A stretch of DNA of 64,000 nt from positions 43,894,578 to 43,958,577 of the forward strand of contig CM055895.1 of NCBI GenBank assembly GCA_029582155.1. The letters are read 5' to 3'. This stretch comes from Panopea generosa (taxonomy: Eukaryota > Mollusca > Bivalvia > Adapedonta > Hiatellidae). The first letter of the stretch is position 1. Each line of letters begins with the position of its first letter. Below the pieces are notes generated by a model that saw nothing but the letters and a program-made list of their open reading frames with translations, made no database searches and was not told where the DNA came from. This document shows, piece after piece, positions 10,561 through 23,400 of the stretch. The translations under genes and the position numbers were made by a program.

Positions 10561-12890
10561 GTATTACATAATAAAGAATTATTAACACTTTGAGCCTTTC
10601 ATCAATATCTGCTAGGCAATTATTATCATAAAACAATATCGATATTTATTTGTAAACATTTTCCTTATTGTTATGCTTTGGATACTGTACCAATTTCGTG
10701 TTTTTTTCTAGTTGAATTTAAATAAACACCAGTACGTCCTGATGGTTTCATTAAATACAAGATCAATATCAACTAAAAGTGTACCCAACAATTACGCTAT
10801 TGTCTTACATTTTAAAACGAGGAATTCAAATTTCAAGTTAATGGTACGATATCTCGAAGTTGAATTTGATTAGTGTTTGCATCTTCAATAGAATACATTT
10901 CTGTCTAAGTATCCTGATGAAGCATTTCATGTTGATAAAATAAGTGGTTAGGATGAGTCACCAACATTAGTATTAATATGTAAGCAATAGTATTGTTTAA
11001 ATGATTATATGAGCATATTTGACAATTGATAAAGAAATCCACGCACAATTATCAATATTATAGATGAAGTTATAGCATTGCAAACATTTCAGCTGAAGAA
11101 AACCTAAAGTTTGGATATGCAGTGAAACTTATCCACGCATGCCTTGTATTGGTTATGGAAAGAAAATCCTCGGTCAAAATTTGTATCAGTTGTAAGAATA
11201 TATTTCACAATCAATGTAAACTATTTAAGTATAGACGCTGCTTAATTAAATAAAATACATATTTACAGCTTCATTAAGTGAGAATACAAACAAAATTAAT
11301 CAGGCGACCACGCATTTATCATCTGTATTATAATACTAGGTATCGTTTTCTCCATTTTAGTCTAGAACGGCTCTTTTTACTCTTAGTACGTGTTGATATT
11401 TGGATTGTAGCCATTTTATTCAGTTCCACAATAACGATAACGTCATATGCAATGGTTAATGTATAGATCTTGTTTGTACCAAATGCAAATGTATAAAATT
11501 AATATAACTATACCATATAAACTCAACACAAACGCATATTCAGAAACTCCTACAAATGAATTAATATAGTCGTAAGACTCTTTTTTTATATAAATATAAT
11601 AATACTTTTTTATTGTAATACAAGCAACGTCGAATCGGCACCTAAGAAATTAATTATAAGTCATATCTCATGTTCAATCGAACTTTGTATAGTTTATTAT
11701 ATAATTGATTTATATTGTATTCGTGCATTTTTTCTTTCATAATTAATCAGGTCATAAGAGAATAAAACATTATATATATAGAGCGAGTTTTGATTTTCTT
11801 TTCCAAATTAATCCTTGAATTACGCATTGTGGTGGTTTGATGCTTCCTAATTGGCTATTAATTAACTATAAATAATCCATAATACAATATCACTAACACC
11901 ACGTACGTATATCTTTGATGTAGATTTCATGCCTTTATATTTAAAACCCTAATGTACTTATAACTCTTGTAATATATTGATTATCGTAAGAGAATTATAA
12001 GTAGTTTAGGCAGATAAACAGAAGCACTGTTTTTCTAACCTTCTGTACAATTTAGTACGTTTTTGCTAAACGTCTTTGTAAACCTATATTTAGTCATTGC
12101 ATCATGTCCATTAAAATCTCGATACCACCATGTCACGTAAGCGTCACACGCAATGCGTGGATCCCACGTTATATTTGTTAGATCTTACCTTGCATCTGAG
12201 GCGATCACACGAATGAAAATTTGTTTTTGGTGTAAAACTAATATTTTTGATGGTATAAATTATTTGGAATAAAGTGTGATTTAGTGAAACATATTCTACT
12301 TTCAAATTGGTATTCATTGACCGTGTTTAAACAATCCGTCATTCCGTGAATCATCTATTAATTATATATATATATGATAATAAAGTGTGTTAGTTATTGT
12401 TATATATTGGATAAGTTAAGAGTTTATGATAGTTATTAAATTGTTATTAATCTATATACTAACTAGGCATGGTGCTGTATCGTAAATGAATTACTAATTG
12501 AAGCCAGTTGAATCTGTAAAATACACTAGACTAATGATATTCTAAGATATGCTATAGGCAATAAAAGTATATATTTTGATAACGGTTTATATACGTAAAT
12601 ATAGAAATGATAGTTTAATGTATTATTTTAATGTTTTTGATCGTTCCAAAACGGTAAGTTTGCCTTTTCTTCTGTACGTATTGTATGCATGATCATTCTG
12701 TTTATTGTTTATGTTCAGCTATTGTGGCGGATGTGTTCATCTCACATTAAACACATATTGTCTTATCTTGAGATGATATTCTTTACAGATTTAGATGACT
12801 ATATAGATAAATATAATTCATTCAGAATATGAAAATTAACATATTCAATCAAGGCGAACCTTACCCTACATAGTTTATTAGGACTACAGA
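10561..12890. repeat. Segmental duplication copy B, left part
   Basis: No gene seen. It is colinear with copy A 1-4,985, but lacks the foldback element, the head-to-head SINE tails and the 82-bp array insertion of copy A. 11,030-11,275 holds sequence without a direct counterpart in A, except the 11,120-11,225 piece that matches 870-1,000 in opposite orientation. A short AT run ('tatatatatatatga', near 12,363-12,377) marks the place where A carries its 1.87-kb extra DNA. Confidence 0.75.
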
Positions 12891-12894
12891 CGAA

Positions 12895-13258
12895 GCCGGG
12901 CTCAGCTGGTAATGCATTTGACTATTAATCCAGATGTTTTCGTTTAAATCTCCAACAGATAAAGCTTTTGCACTTACTGAATCATTTAAAGTATATGCTT
13001 GCTTATCATGATATTCAAATTATGACACATTGTTTTATTATTTGAACTCAATAGGGCCCGGTTAGCTGGTTCGAATCCCAGACCGAATACCGCCTTCGTG
13101 AGTATTGATTCACGACATAGCGTCTCATTTCCATTAGTTTCTCACCGTTGATTTAATTGGAAAAGTTGTTAGTTCAATGATCCAAGGAAAGTATGATGGG
13201 GTTAACTGGTCATATGTTAGCCCTCCATGAAATATAAAAGACACTAAATATTCAAACA
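12895..13258 (+). mobile_element. SINE I copy with ~90-bp interruption
   Basis: The head begins 'gccgggctcagctggtaat'. After about 65 bp the SINE is interrupted by roughly 90 bp of unrelated AT-rich DNA (12,965-13,050). It resumes with a second head ('gggcccggttagctggttcg') and the body ('cacgacatagcgtctca'), and ends 'gacactaaatattcaaac'. It sits at the same place as the copy at 4,991-5,254. Confidence 0.75.
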
Positions 13259-14345
13259 GAACGAAAATGCAATATTATCTCAGCGGATCATAGCCTTGGT
13301 ACGTTCTCTCAGCCTCACCTGATAAACTTTGCAGGGAAAGGCGCCAGCTTGTTATTAACTATGTATACATGGTATAAACTAATATGAGTAATTGATCACA
13401 ATCTCTGTGAGATTAACTATCATATTTGTATCAAGTAAACATCGATGTGGAGGCACTTATGCAAATATCTGGTGGCTGGGATGGTTGAGGGGCACACCTA
13501 TGTTACAGATCAAACAATACAAACAGTTGCTCATTGCAAATTATAAGCGTCATCTCAGTTTCTCATGTATATTAATACATTATTTATATCAATTTGTCGT
13601 GAAGATCTACATGATAATCATCTAATTCTGCACCTATACCAGTCATCTGATAAAGGAATTGAAATCATCTACTTTTCAATTAATTGTTGATTTTTAATCT
13701 CATTTTAATCATGTAATGTGGATAATATCGACAAAATGAGTAACATTCAATTGACAAACCAGTTTGCCACAGGCACCATAGTAGATTCAACTTTATTTTT
13801 ACTTGGAGATGGAGACGTCTAATGTGTTATCTGTAAGACTCGCGGTTCGATAACACTTGTTTGTGGTAGTAAATATTAAGGATAACAGTTAATACCATGG
13901 GTGTTCTCCTTTAGTATTAAGTGTTATAAACTGTTCTCTTATCTAAATTTTCTTTTTGCAATGTTTTATTTCATTATGTGGCTTGAAGTAAAACATATTA
14001 TTTAAGCTGCTCATTACAACACAATGTGCACAGTGTGCCAAATTGCAAAACATATAAAATATTAGTCTAATTAGAGACAACAGATGCTTACCAACTGATA
14101 AATTTGTTTAATTTTGCTTGAATAGTATTTTAGTCGTATCAGTTTTATATAAAAGGAATAATCTGATTGTCGGCTCACAGTCTGTCTCATTGATTTATTC
14201 GATACACTATTTTAAACCCAGCCCGTCTTATAGTCTGTAGTTTGGACCAAGCTCTCCAGAATTGGGAGATATAAGGTACTGAAACAGACTATTCATCGTA
14301 TGATCTACGGAAGCTCTATAGTCATAGCATTAATCAAAGTGTCTA
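13259..14345. repeat. Segmental duplication copy B, right part
   Basis: No gene seen. It matches 5,255-6,480. At 14,225-14,293 the dispersed repeat R is reduced to its two ends ('gtctgtagtttggacc' joined to 'ttgggagatataagg'), an internal deletion compared with copy A. The homology stops just before the 31-bp array. Confidence 0.7.
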
Positions 14346-14374
14346 AGTAATATGCCTTAGAAGTTTCGCGTTAC

Positions 14375-15190
14375 TTTTGAAATGTCCAGTCTCTTTTGTG
14401 AATATATTTGATATGTCCAGTCTATTTTGGAAATTCTTTTGAAATATCCATTATATTTTAACAGTACAAATGTTCAGTACATTTTGTCAATACTTTAAAA
14501 ATGTTCAGTATATTTTGTCAATACTTTTGAAATGTTCAGTTTATTTTGTCATTACTTTAGAAGAGTTCATTTTATTTTGTCAGTTCTTTAGAAATGTTCA
14601 GTCTATTTAGTCATTACTTTATAAATGTTCAGTATATTTTGTCAATACTTTTGAAAAAGTCAGTATATTTTATCAGTTCTTTAGAAATGTTCAGTATATT
14701 TTATCAGTACTTGAGAAATGTTCAGTATATTTTGTCAATACTTTTGAAATGTTCAGTTTATTTTGTCAGTTCTTTAGAAATGTTCAGTATATTTTGTCAG
14801 TACTTTATAAATGTTCATTTTATTTTGTCAATACTTTTGAAATGTTCAGCATATTTTGTCAGTTCTTTAGAAATGTTCAGTATATTTTGTCAGTACTTTA
14901 AAAATGTTCAGTAGAGTTTTTCAGTATATTAGAAATGTTTAGTATATTTTGTCAATACTTTTGAAATGTTCAGTATATTTTGTCAGTACTTTAGAAATGT
15001 TCACAATATTTTGTCAATACTTTTGAAATGTTCAGTTTCTTTTGTCATAACTTTAGAAACGTTCAGTCTATTTTATCAATACATTTGAAATGTTAAAAGT
15101 ATTTTGTCTGTACTTTAGAATTGTTCAGTTCATTTTGTCAATAATTTGGAAATGTTCAGAGTCTTTTGTCAATATCTTTGAGAAATGTTG
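14375..15190. repeat. 31-bp tandem repeat array, about 26 copies
   Basis: The unit is about 31 bp and has two alternating flavours, 'tttgtcaatacttttgaaat' and 'tttgtcagttctttagaaat', each followed by 'gttcagtatatt'. The edges are more diverged. Because 31 is not a multiple of 3, a frame read through it cycles with a 31-residue period. The 106-codon frame at 14594-14914 is this artefact and not a gene. Confidence 0.93.
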
Positions 15191-15780
15191 ATTACATTCA
15201 TTTTAATCATATGTTCTTATATTTTAATGTTTTGTCAACAATAAACCACTTTCAAATGCAGGAAAGGTTAAACATTGCTCTTAGTAAGTTATGAAAACAG
15301 TGCTCCAGTTATCAACAGTATTCAGGTTTTTAAACACCAACGCCTTAGTCTTATTCTTTAAATAAAGTTTGAGCCGTGACATGTTTATAAATAAAATCAA
15401 AAATGTGATTCACTCATTATTTATTTAACAGTCAAAGTTTAAAACGTTCGCTTAATGTTATATTAACATAATTACTATATCCACTAAAATGGTTTGTTAA
15501 AACTATCAAATGATAGCATTGATTAAGACGGGCAAGAGAGACAAAGTTGGCAATTGATCTATAGATCTTTTGATCTCATCGCAGCTATATGAAACAATTA
15601 TATAGATATTAAATAATAATCATTGTTATTCAAAATTACAAACGAAATGTGGCATCATCGAAAATCAGAAACATGATTGCTCAGCATTTTCTTATATAAC
15701 TAACTGTGCGAAAATGCATCTATTGGAAACGTTTGCAATATCTACGATATGTACGATAGTGTAAAGTTTATAAAATAATT
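15191..15780. other. Non-coding AT-rich interval
   Basis: No gene, element or array recognised between the 31-bp array and copy C. Confidence 0.5.
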
Positions 15781-18000
15781 AGAATATGTCATCACTCATT
15801 AAGATAAACTTATATCATTTTGGGGCTTTCTAATATCTTCACAAAACAATTATTATTTCAATACAATGTCGATTTTTGTTGCAATGCTTTCTTTGTAGGT
15901 ATGTTTTTGACGATGAACCAAATCGTGTTTTTTCCCGGATGAATTAAATAAACATCAGTGCATTTAGATGCTATCATCCAATACCAGACACGTACCGACA
16001 GAAACTGTTATATTAACTCAAAAACGTTATTGTCGTGGCAACCCCAAGTTAGTCAGTATTTCATTAGTTGTATTTCAATATCTAAATCCATTGACGACAC
16101 ACATATAAGTTCGTCAACAATTTTATCAACCGTCATCAATTTGATTTTCTTATTTCTTTAAATATCTTGATATCGGAAAAAAAACACAACCTTTTTTCGT
16201 TATTGACTAGTCATGGACTTATTAATGAATCAAAAATATTATTTGTTGTTTTTTGCCAGACTCCACCTGAATGACAATATACAAAAAGTTTGTTTCATCA
16301 CAGTATTTACCTAGCAGAGGTGTAATAAACCGATAGCATAGTTTTAATAGACACATAACTTAGTGTAATATCACTTTCAGTGACTTATTATGCCCGATTT
16401 GTTTTCGTTTTTTACAGAGGTAATTTGAAAAATAAATGGTAAATAATATATTTTCCAGAGTTATGTGATAAAACGCATCTTATATTCGTTCTCATTTATT
16501 ATTAAATTTATTAAACTTGTTGAGAACCATGATATAAGGCTCGACAGAACCAGGTATAGATTTTTTTCAATTTGTTTTATAAATTCAATAATTAATAAAC
16601 ACCCAAATAAGATTCTCTATATTCGTTATTGGCTGTAAACGATGCGATAGACAAAACAATCAATATATTTTTATTTTGTGACTGGTTGACGTTGATCTCA
16701 AGGACGAATAATTAACGTGTTACTTTTGTTTCGGTTGTTTTTCAAACAGCGAATGCAATTTATTAACTAAAACTATTCATACATTTTATGGATGTTATTT
16801 TTTGCATAAAATTGTCATATCGTCTGTCTTAAAGGTAATGGTTTTATTGTTGTTTTTGAGTGTTTTTTTTTTCGTTGAGAAGACTGTGTCGGAAGCTGTT
16901 TCGCTGGTCAATATGTTAAATACAAGTTTATATTATCATTTATTTTCTAATTAATACATTATATTTAATCATATGGCATTTTAATATATAGATAATATAT
17001 AAGAATTTTAATTGGCACAAATTGAAGAAAGAGTAAAACACGTATTGTATAATCAAAAGTGAAGTTTGACCGATTGACTGTTTTACATTAACAATTATAC
17101 TAATTTTAAACTTCATACCAGTGGCTAGTTAAACAGTCTTTTTCGTTATAATTTGTAAATTGGTCTCGTATCTTTGCTTAAGCATGTTCTTTTAATTGCT
17201 ATGTTACTCTTTAATTGTGTCTCGTAGTATATCGTAGGCCCACAAAACAGACCCATGTTAGAGCTTGTCCATATTTTTGACTTCTGATTAATTATAGATA
17301 TCACATTTTAATAAATTCACGTTAACGATGTTGACTTTGTAAATCAAATGTTGAATGTTTTCAATCATTTATCATATCATAAAAATGAGAATAAAAAATC
17401 CGTTTTCGTTTTAGTTAAATGTCTATTAAATTTCCGCCGTGAAAATGGCGCTCCTATTTTGAATCGTCACAAATGACCAGGTTACTTTAGTGGTCACCCG
17501 ATGAAATAAAGATGATAACTCATTTATATTAATATATTATCTCTACAGACAGTATCTCTATCGTTCCATACAAAGCGACTCTTTTTAAACTTTACATTTT
17601 CGTTGATTATTTGTACGGGAGTGTTATTTCAGTCCTAAAGCGATGATCATGGCTTGTGTATTATTAAACATAATTGCTTTAGTTTGATTAATAAATATGC
17701 GAACATATAATTCATACAATGTTAAATAAACTAAAGAGATACGATGTTGTATTATTTTGCTTTGATACACACAACGTCGGCTAGGCACCTATGTAGTTAA
17801 CTACAAGCAGTAAATCTTCTTATAGATAATTTGTATTATTTTTTATATAAATTTCGCATTCCTTCCACTGTCATAATTTTTTTCATAATGGCAAACTATG
17901 ATAAGTGTATAAAAGCGAATGGATACAATTAGCCAAATAGTTATAAATGAAATAGTGAGTGAGTTAATGATAAAAAAATAATTTCCCAATTTACAATTGC
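15781..18000. repeat. Segmental duplication copy C, diverged and partial
   Basis: No gene seen. 15,825-15,960 matches the start of copies A and B ('tggggcttt', 'aatcgtgttttttcc', 'gaattaaataaacatcagtg'), and 17,740-17,830 matches 1,770-1,840 ('acacaacgtcg', 'aggcacctatg'). Between these anchors the resemblance is weak. The copy order and orientation are the same as in A and B. Confidence 0.5.
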
Positions 18001-19559
18001 AGAGCTTGTTGAACCCAGAGTCGGATATTGTGGAAAAAGTATATGTGGTTCACATTGCCCGATATACTTAGTACTGGTTCAGTCAAGAAATACTTATTTT
18101 AAGAAATACGGTATTTACGTCGTTTTACAACCGATATGAAACAAAAAGTTATTTATTTACACTACATAAGTATATACATGCATAACGAAAAGTACATACA
18201 TAAAGTGTTGATGTAAAGTTGATGATATTATAATCATATCATGTTGTAAGTTATTTTTTGTATACAATATTTGTTTTTTTTTACAAAGAATTATCATATA
18301 CACCAATGTCTTGTCAGAGTCCATATATTATTCCAATGTATCAATGGGATCTTATTAGTGACTAATAACATTAATATATGCAAGATTCGAATGTAAGAAG
18401 TAACGTTAATGGAGCGCAGTGTTTACCAGTTGCCTGCCTTCACACAAATATGTGTTAGTGACTTTGATCATTATCTTACACCATACGCTTATGCAATCTA
18501 TCACATTTTTAAAAGAAGAGTCTTCTGTTTTACCTTATTTTATGATGTGCCGACGGGGAAAGATCGAGGTTGATCTTACCAAAAATATCAGATTGAAGCC
18601 CCCACCCAAAATGGTGATTTTGCTACAGACTGTTGCCTAAGGCGGTGGCGTTTTCAAACATTACTTCTGTATATTGATTTCATGCTTATAACGAGTACAA
18701 TTATTTTATATACCACATGGTAACACGTTATAAGTGTCTGATTGAATAGTTTCGCTTGATGCACTAACAGTCCAAATAAAGAATATACTTGATTTTGAAT
18801 TTGGCAAGTAGCATACATTTACGACGTATGTTAGAAAGGATGCACCTGATTTTTAGGAACAAATATTCTCTCGACGAAACCATTTTATAGGTACAATACA
18901 CATTAAGCAAAAGTAAAACCTATTACAGAGATTTAGAACACAAGCATTTTATTTATCATACAATTGTTTTGCATCATGGATTTAGCTTGTACTTGTATTC
19001 GTTGCGTAACTCCTTCATTGCTATTATACACACATGTATCGTTTATCCCATGCATGCAGTTAAACGAACGATCATTTATGGCATCGGGTACACTTTAAGA
19101 TAAAACAGTGTTATCGAGATATCAAGAATTGTGAATCTCGTTCCATTTTTAATGTAGCAATTCAGTTGAACTGTAACAGACACAGGGGCACAGAATAGAT
19201 GTTATATTCTATTTCTAACTAACACAATATTTAATTTGGAGTTATATGGTGCTATATTATTAATAAATATGACGTATACTTCATTTGTTGTATATTAATG
19301 AGAAATGAACTTAGTTGCAACGAGCAAAAATTACATTTTTTTACATATATTACATTTAAGAGAATCAAATATGTAACCAATAGGAAGAGTAGCATTCAAA
19401 AGACACATCAACCAAAGCAGCATGAACACAGTTAATTTACTCTGATTATCATAAGAACAATAAAAACATAGACAGGAAGTGACAATATGGGTGATCGCTG
19501 TGGAACTTTTAGTAGAAGAACCAGGAGCAGCCAACCTCAATCTTCCCCCGTCGTCATAT
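18001..19559. other. Non-coding AT-rich interval
   Basis: No gene recognised. The 73-codon frame at 18419-18640 has no domain or neighbour support. 19,385-19,545 weakly resembles 7,585-7,735. Nothing else stands out. Confidence 0.45.
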
Positions 19560-19950
19560 AATAATCATGGACATTTAAAAAATAATTCATTCCTTAATTG
19601 AACCTTACTATTTTATCTGGAATCTTTAGTTCTGTGACCTCTTTATTTTGAACTGGATTTTAATTGTATTTCGTATGCCATGTACTTTAGATTAACTTTC
19701 TTTCAACACTTCTTCGGTTTGGTCAATTTAAGTGCTTCAACTAAATGTTCGCATAATGAAAGTGTTAAAACATTTCAAAACATCAAAACAAACGTTTGCA
19801 TCATTTGTTTTAGTTAATAGATGTATGGACTGCAACAATCAATCAATAACATACATAACACACTGTCATTGGTCAGTATTTACAGATTATTCAATGTTTA
19901 TTTACAACAAACCATATTGTAAAAACTCAATCGTTCAAACGACATAACGA
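19560..19950. repeat. Tandem unit 1: Y-block fragment
   Basis: It aligns with 28,090-28,440: 'attcattcctt' or a variant, 'acctggaatc' or a variant, 'gatgaaagtgttaa', 'acatcaaaa', 'atttacagatt.ttcaat'. This is the left edge of the L/X/Y tandem duplication. The 71-codon frame at 19732-19947 is broken in the paralogs. Confidence 0.65.
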
Positions 19951-19990
19951 CTGTATTGGACAAAACCGACTATTGCAAATTTCTATCCCA

Positions 19991-20267
19991 GGCCATGCCC
20001 AATAAGCTCAGTCGGTAACGCGTCTGACAATCAATCCAGTGGTCGTGAGTTCGAATCCCCGCCCGGCAGCAGTTTCCGTGATGACTGATATACGACAGTG
20101 TATCTCGTTATCACTCGTCTCTTATCGCTTATTCAAGTGGGATAGTTATCAGTTACTTGGGTGTGCTCGAGTACTGTCTAACTTTTCATGATCTCAGAAA
20201 ACAGTGATTAGGTTAACTGATCGTCTGTTAGCTTTCGATGGCATAAAATGATTCTAAATATTCAATT
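19991..20267 (+). mobile_element. SINE I copy, full length (reference copy)
   Basis: This is the best-preserved member of the family. Its A box lies in 'taagctcagtcggtaacgcg' and its B box is 'gagttcgaatccccgc'. The body has 'gatatacgacagtgtatctc', 'tattcaagtgggatag' and 'gtgtgctcgagtactg', and the 3' end is 'ctaaatattcaa'. It is about 277 bp long. Both internal polymerase III promoter boxes look intact, but no acceptor stem can form, so it is a SINE and not a tRNA gene. Confidence 0.88.
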
Positions 20268-20439
20268 GATCAACAACCATTATCCCAAAATCTGATAGTG
20301 TAATGAAAGGCGTATAATTGGTATATGGCATACATATGTAATATTGAATTTCACTAATGTCGTTAAGAGCTGTTTTTGAACTAAGTGTATTGTTGTAGTT
20401 GCTAATTTAGACATAAGCTACACGTTCTTAACAGTTGGT

Positions 20440-23400
20440 TGTGGTGTATGTGAATCTTTATATTATATAATTAATATATTAGAATAGTGTTCGAAAATAG
20501 TTTATGTTTCATTCTATAACTCACCCCTTGTTTTTTTGTTTTTCTAGTTTTTTATATTTCTCGATCATCTGTATTGTATACTATAATTTCTATATTTGCC
20601 TAATTTCTTCTTTATAGAAGATATACTATCGACTTTTAAACATATTTTATTAAATGTAACATATGCAAATTACGGGGGAAATGTTTCACATGTTTTGGCA
20701 TGGTTTATTTTTATTCATCAGCATATTTATTTTACCCAGCATAGGTAAATAATTATGAGAAAATAAAAGCATAAAACTACCGAGGAACATAATTTTTGAA
20801 AACATAAGTTTAAATTATGTAAATTGCTAGCGACATCATCGGTTCTTATAGTTTATAATGCAATACATCTAGTATATTTCATGTTCCAAATGTATACATG
20901 GTAATGACAGGGAAACATTGCGTTGCCAATGCTAATTTACACATCCAGCATCTGTTAGTCGCATCGTCGTGTGTTTTCTGATTAGGTAAAATAAAACGAA
21001 AGTAAATCTTGATTTTATTGTAGCAATATGAAACATATATATGTATATGATGTTTGTACAAGAAATAACTGTAAAATCATTTCTCTAGTGACGTTTCCAT
21101 TATTTCCTGAAACCAGCAAAAATAAGTGAAAGCGTAGTTTTTACAGTATAAAGGATAAACTATAAAAACGACGGTGTAAAATGATAACAAATATTTTGCC
21201 AAATTTAAGAACAAATAAAAAAGTAGCAAATGTCTATGGGGTTGCCAATATCAATTTTGAAGTTTCTGAAATCAGTTCTGTATGAAATTAGGACTTCTGC
21301 TTTAACAGGACCTTGCTATTTACATACAATTTCATGGACATAAGATCCCTAGGCGCAAAATTAAAGTCATCGATTGAGCTTAATTTCTCTATAACAGCTA
21401 TGATTTCGAAGCAAAATAGCTAAGACTACAACGTGGCAACGTGGCCAAACATTACTAAGGAATATTTAACACGAGTCTACTATTTTGCAGTTTCATACAA
21501 TTCTCCAGACTGCTCCAGCTCAATTATCTGAAAATTGTTAGAGAATATAAATTTTAAATTTTGAACCCGATTTGTTTAACTTAGAAACTTCCCTTGGGCA
21601 ACTATAGGAAAAATGCATATAGTTTATCGTAAAACAATTATTTTGTTTGAAATATTTTCAGTTTTACATGATATTACGAATCATTTGGAAGGGAATGTCT
21701 CCAATGTATATTGTGTTATTTAACGTACATATGCAAGCAAATATATGTTACCGCCGAAAAAAAATCATCATTTTGTTACGTTTGCGATGTCATAAAGAAT
21801 TTAACTGCGTTTGGAACATGGACTTTCATTGTTTATCTTAAACACATATATTTACATTAAGGTATAACGACATTCGCATTAAAATAAATATAATATATTA
21901 AGTATGTTCTCGTACTACAGTATATAAATTATGTGTAATTTTTAATTACTTTTTACAATAAAAATCTTGGTTAAGATAAAAAAAAAATATAAACTTATAT
22001 TACATATTCTGAATTATTCATACGCAGTCTCATAGTTCAAATGAGATTTAACGAGTTTATACATTGTATTGTAAATGTATTTTAAAGAGAAAACGTACAA
22101 CACAACATGATTTTGTTTATGGTATATTAGGAGAAATGCCTTTTACGTATACAATATATTACAGAATAAATTATTGTAAAATATTGGTTGAAATTTTGTA
22201 TAGCTGTGAAAATGAATATTGTAAAATATATATATATAATATGTTGAAACATGATGCTGAAACATACCCAAATAAAGTTTTTTTGGGTAACCTAAGTACG
22301 TGACCTCTTGTCATCTTTGGAATTTTATAATGTCTGGCTTGCACAAGGTGTTGGTAATATAAACATTTTTAAGTATATTTAATCAGACCATTAAGATGCG
22401 TGTCTACAGTCTTGGCATGAACGCTTGGAAAAATCCACAAGGGCAGGATATTTTAGAGAAATTATTATTTTCAGCTCTAATTTTGTTCTGAATATTATAA
22501 ATATACCCAAATTTAGGGTAGCAATTACTAGATAAATTGTTTCATCGTATTCCATTAAAATATAATCTGATAGATGGCATAGACCGAGAAGTATTCATTT
22601 CGCAGATACAAAATACAATTTTTATTAAAAATTGAAGATGAATATCATTTTATTATTGAGTGTTCTTTATATGTAGAATTACGTAAAACATTTATAAACA
22701 AAAACATCTGGTATAAACCAAGTATGTATAAACTGGTACAACTGTTTGGCAGTGAAAATGAAAACGTTATTGTGTATTATCATCATACGTGTAGTTTCTC
22801 CGTAAAAAGAAAACATGGCTGTATGTCCCATGTTTAATTGTCCACTAACTGTTTGGTGTATGAATTTGATTAAACGTAACCTCATAGATAAAACAAATTG
22901 ATTGACATGTATATAGTATGTATGTGTTTTATATGTATATATGCATGCATATTTCTGTATGTAAATGAGATATTTCTCTTTATTTGCGTGGTGTATTTTG
23001 TAATATAAGATACAACATGTGTTACGTCATGTATGTAAATGTATTATCTCTCTTGTATATGTTCAAACGGGTCAATGGCCTTTAAATAGTAAAAAGGAAA
23101 ACATAAAAGATAAAGTTACATCAATAGTGTTAAACACTTCTAGACAATCAAATACTGTAAACTAATAACCAACCATTTAATAGTATACTATTCCAGGCTA
23201 AAAATCACGTTGTTGCGACACATTTTATGTTTATATCAATATGTAGATGAAAATATTAATTGTTCATTGTATCTATCAAGGATAATGGAAACTATAGGAA
23301 CATACATTGTTTTACATTTCCATCACAGAATCGACTTTTTTTTCAAGCTTAGAAGCTCATTCCAAAACGCACTTGTGATGTACTCGTGCGTTAGGTGTCT

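Noticed and set aside
14594-14914. 106-codon hydrophobic repetitive protein
   Set aside because: It lies entirely within the 31-bp tandem array. The apparent 31-residue periodicity is the 93-bp frame cycle of the array.
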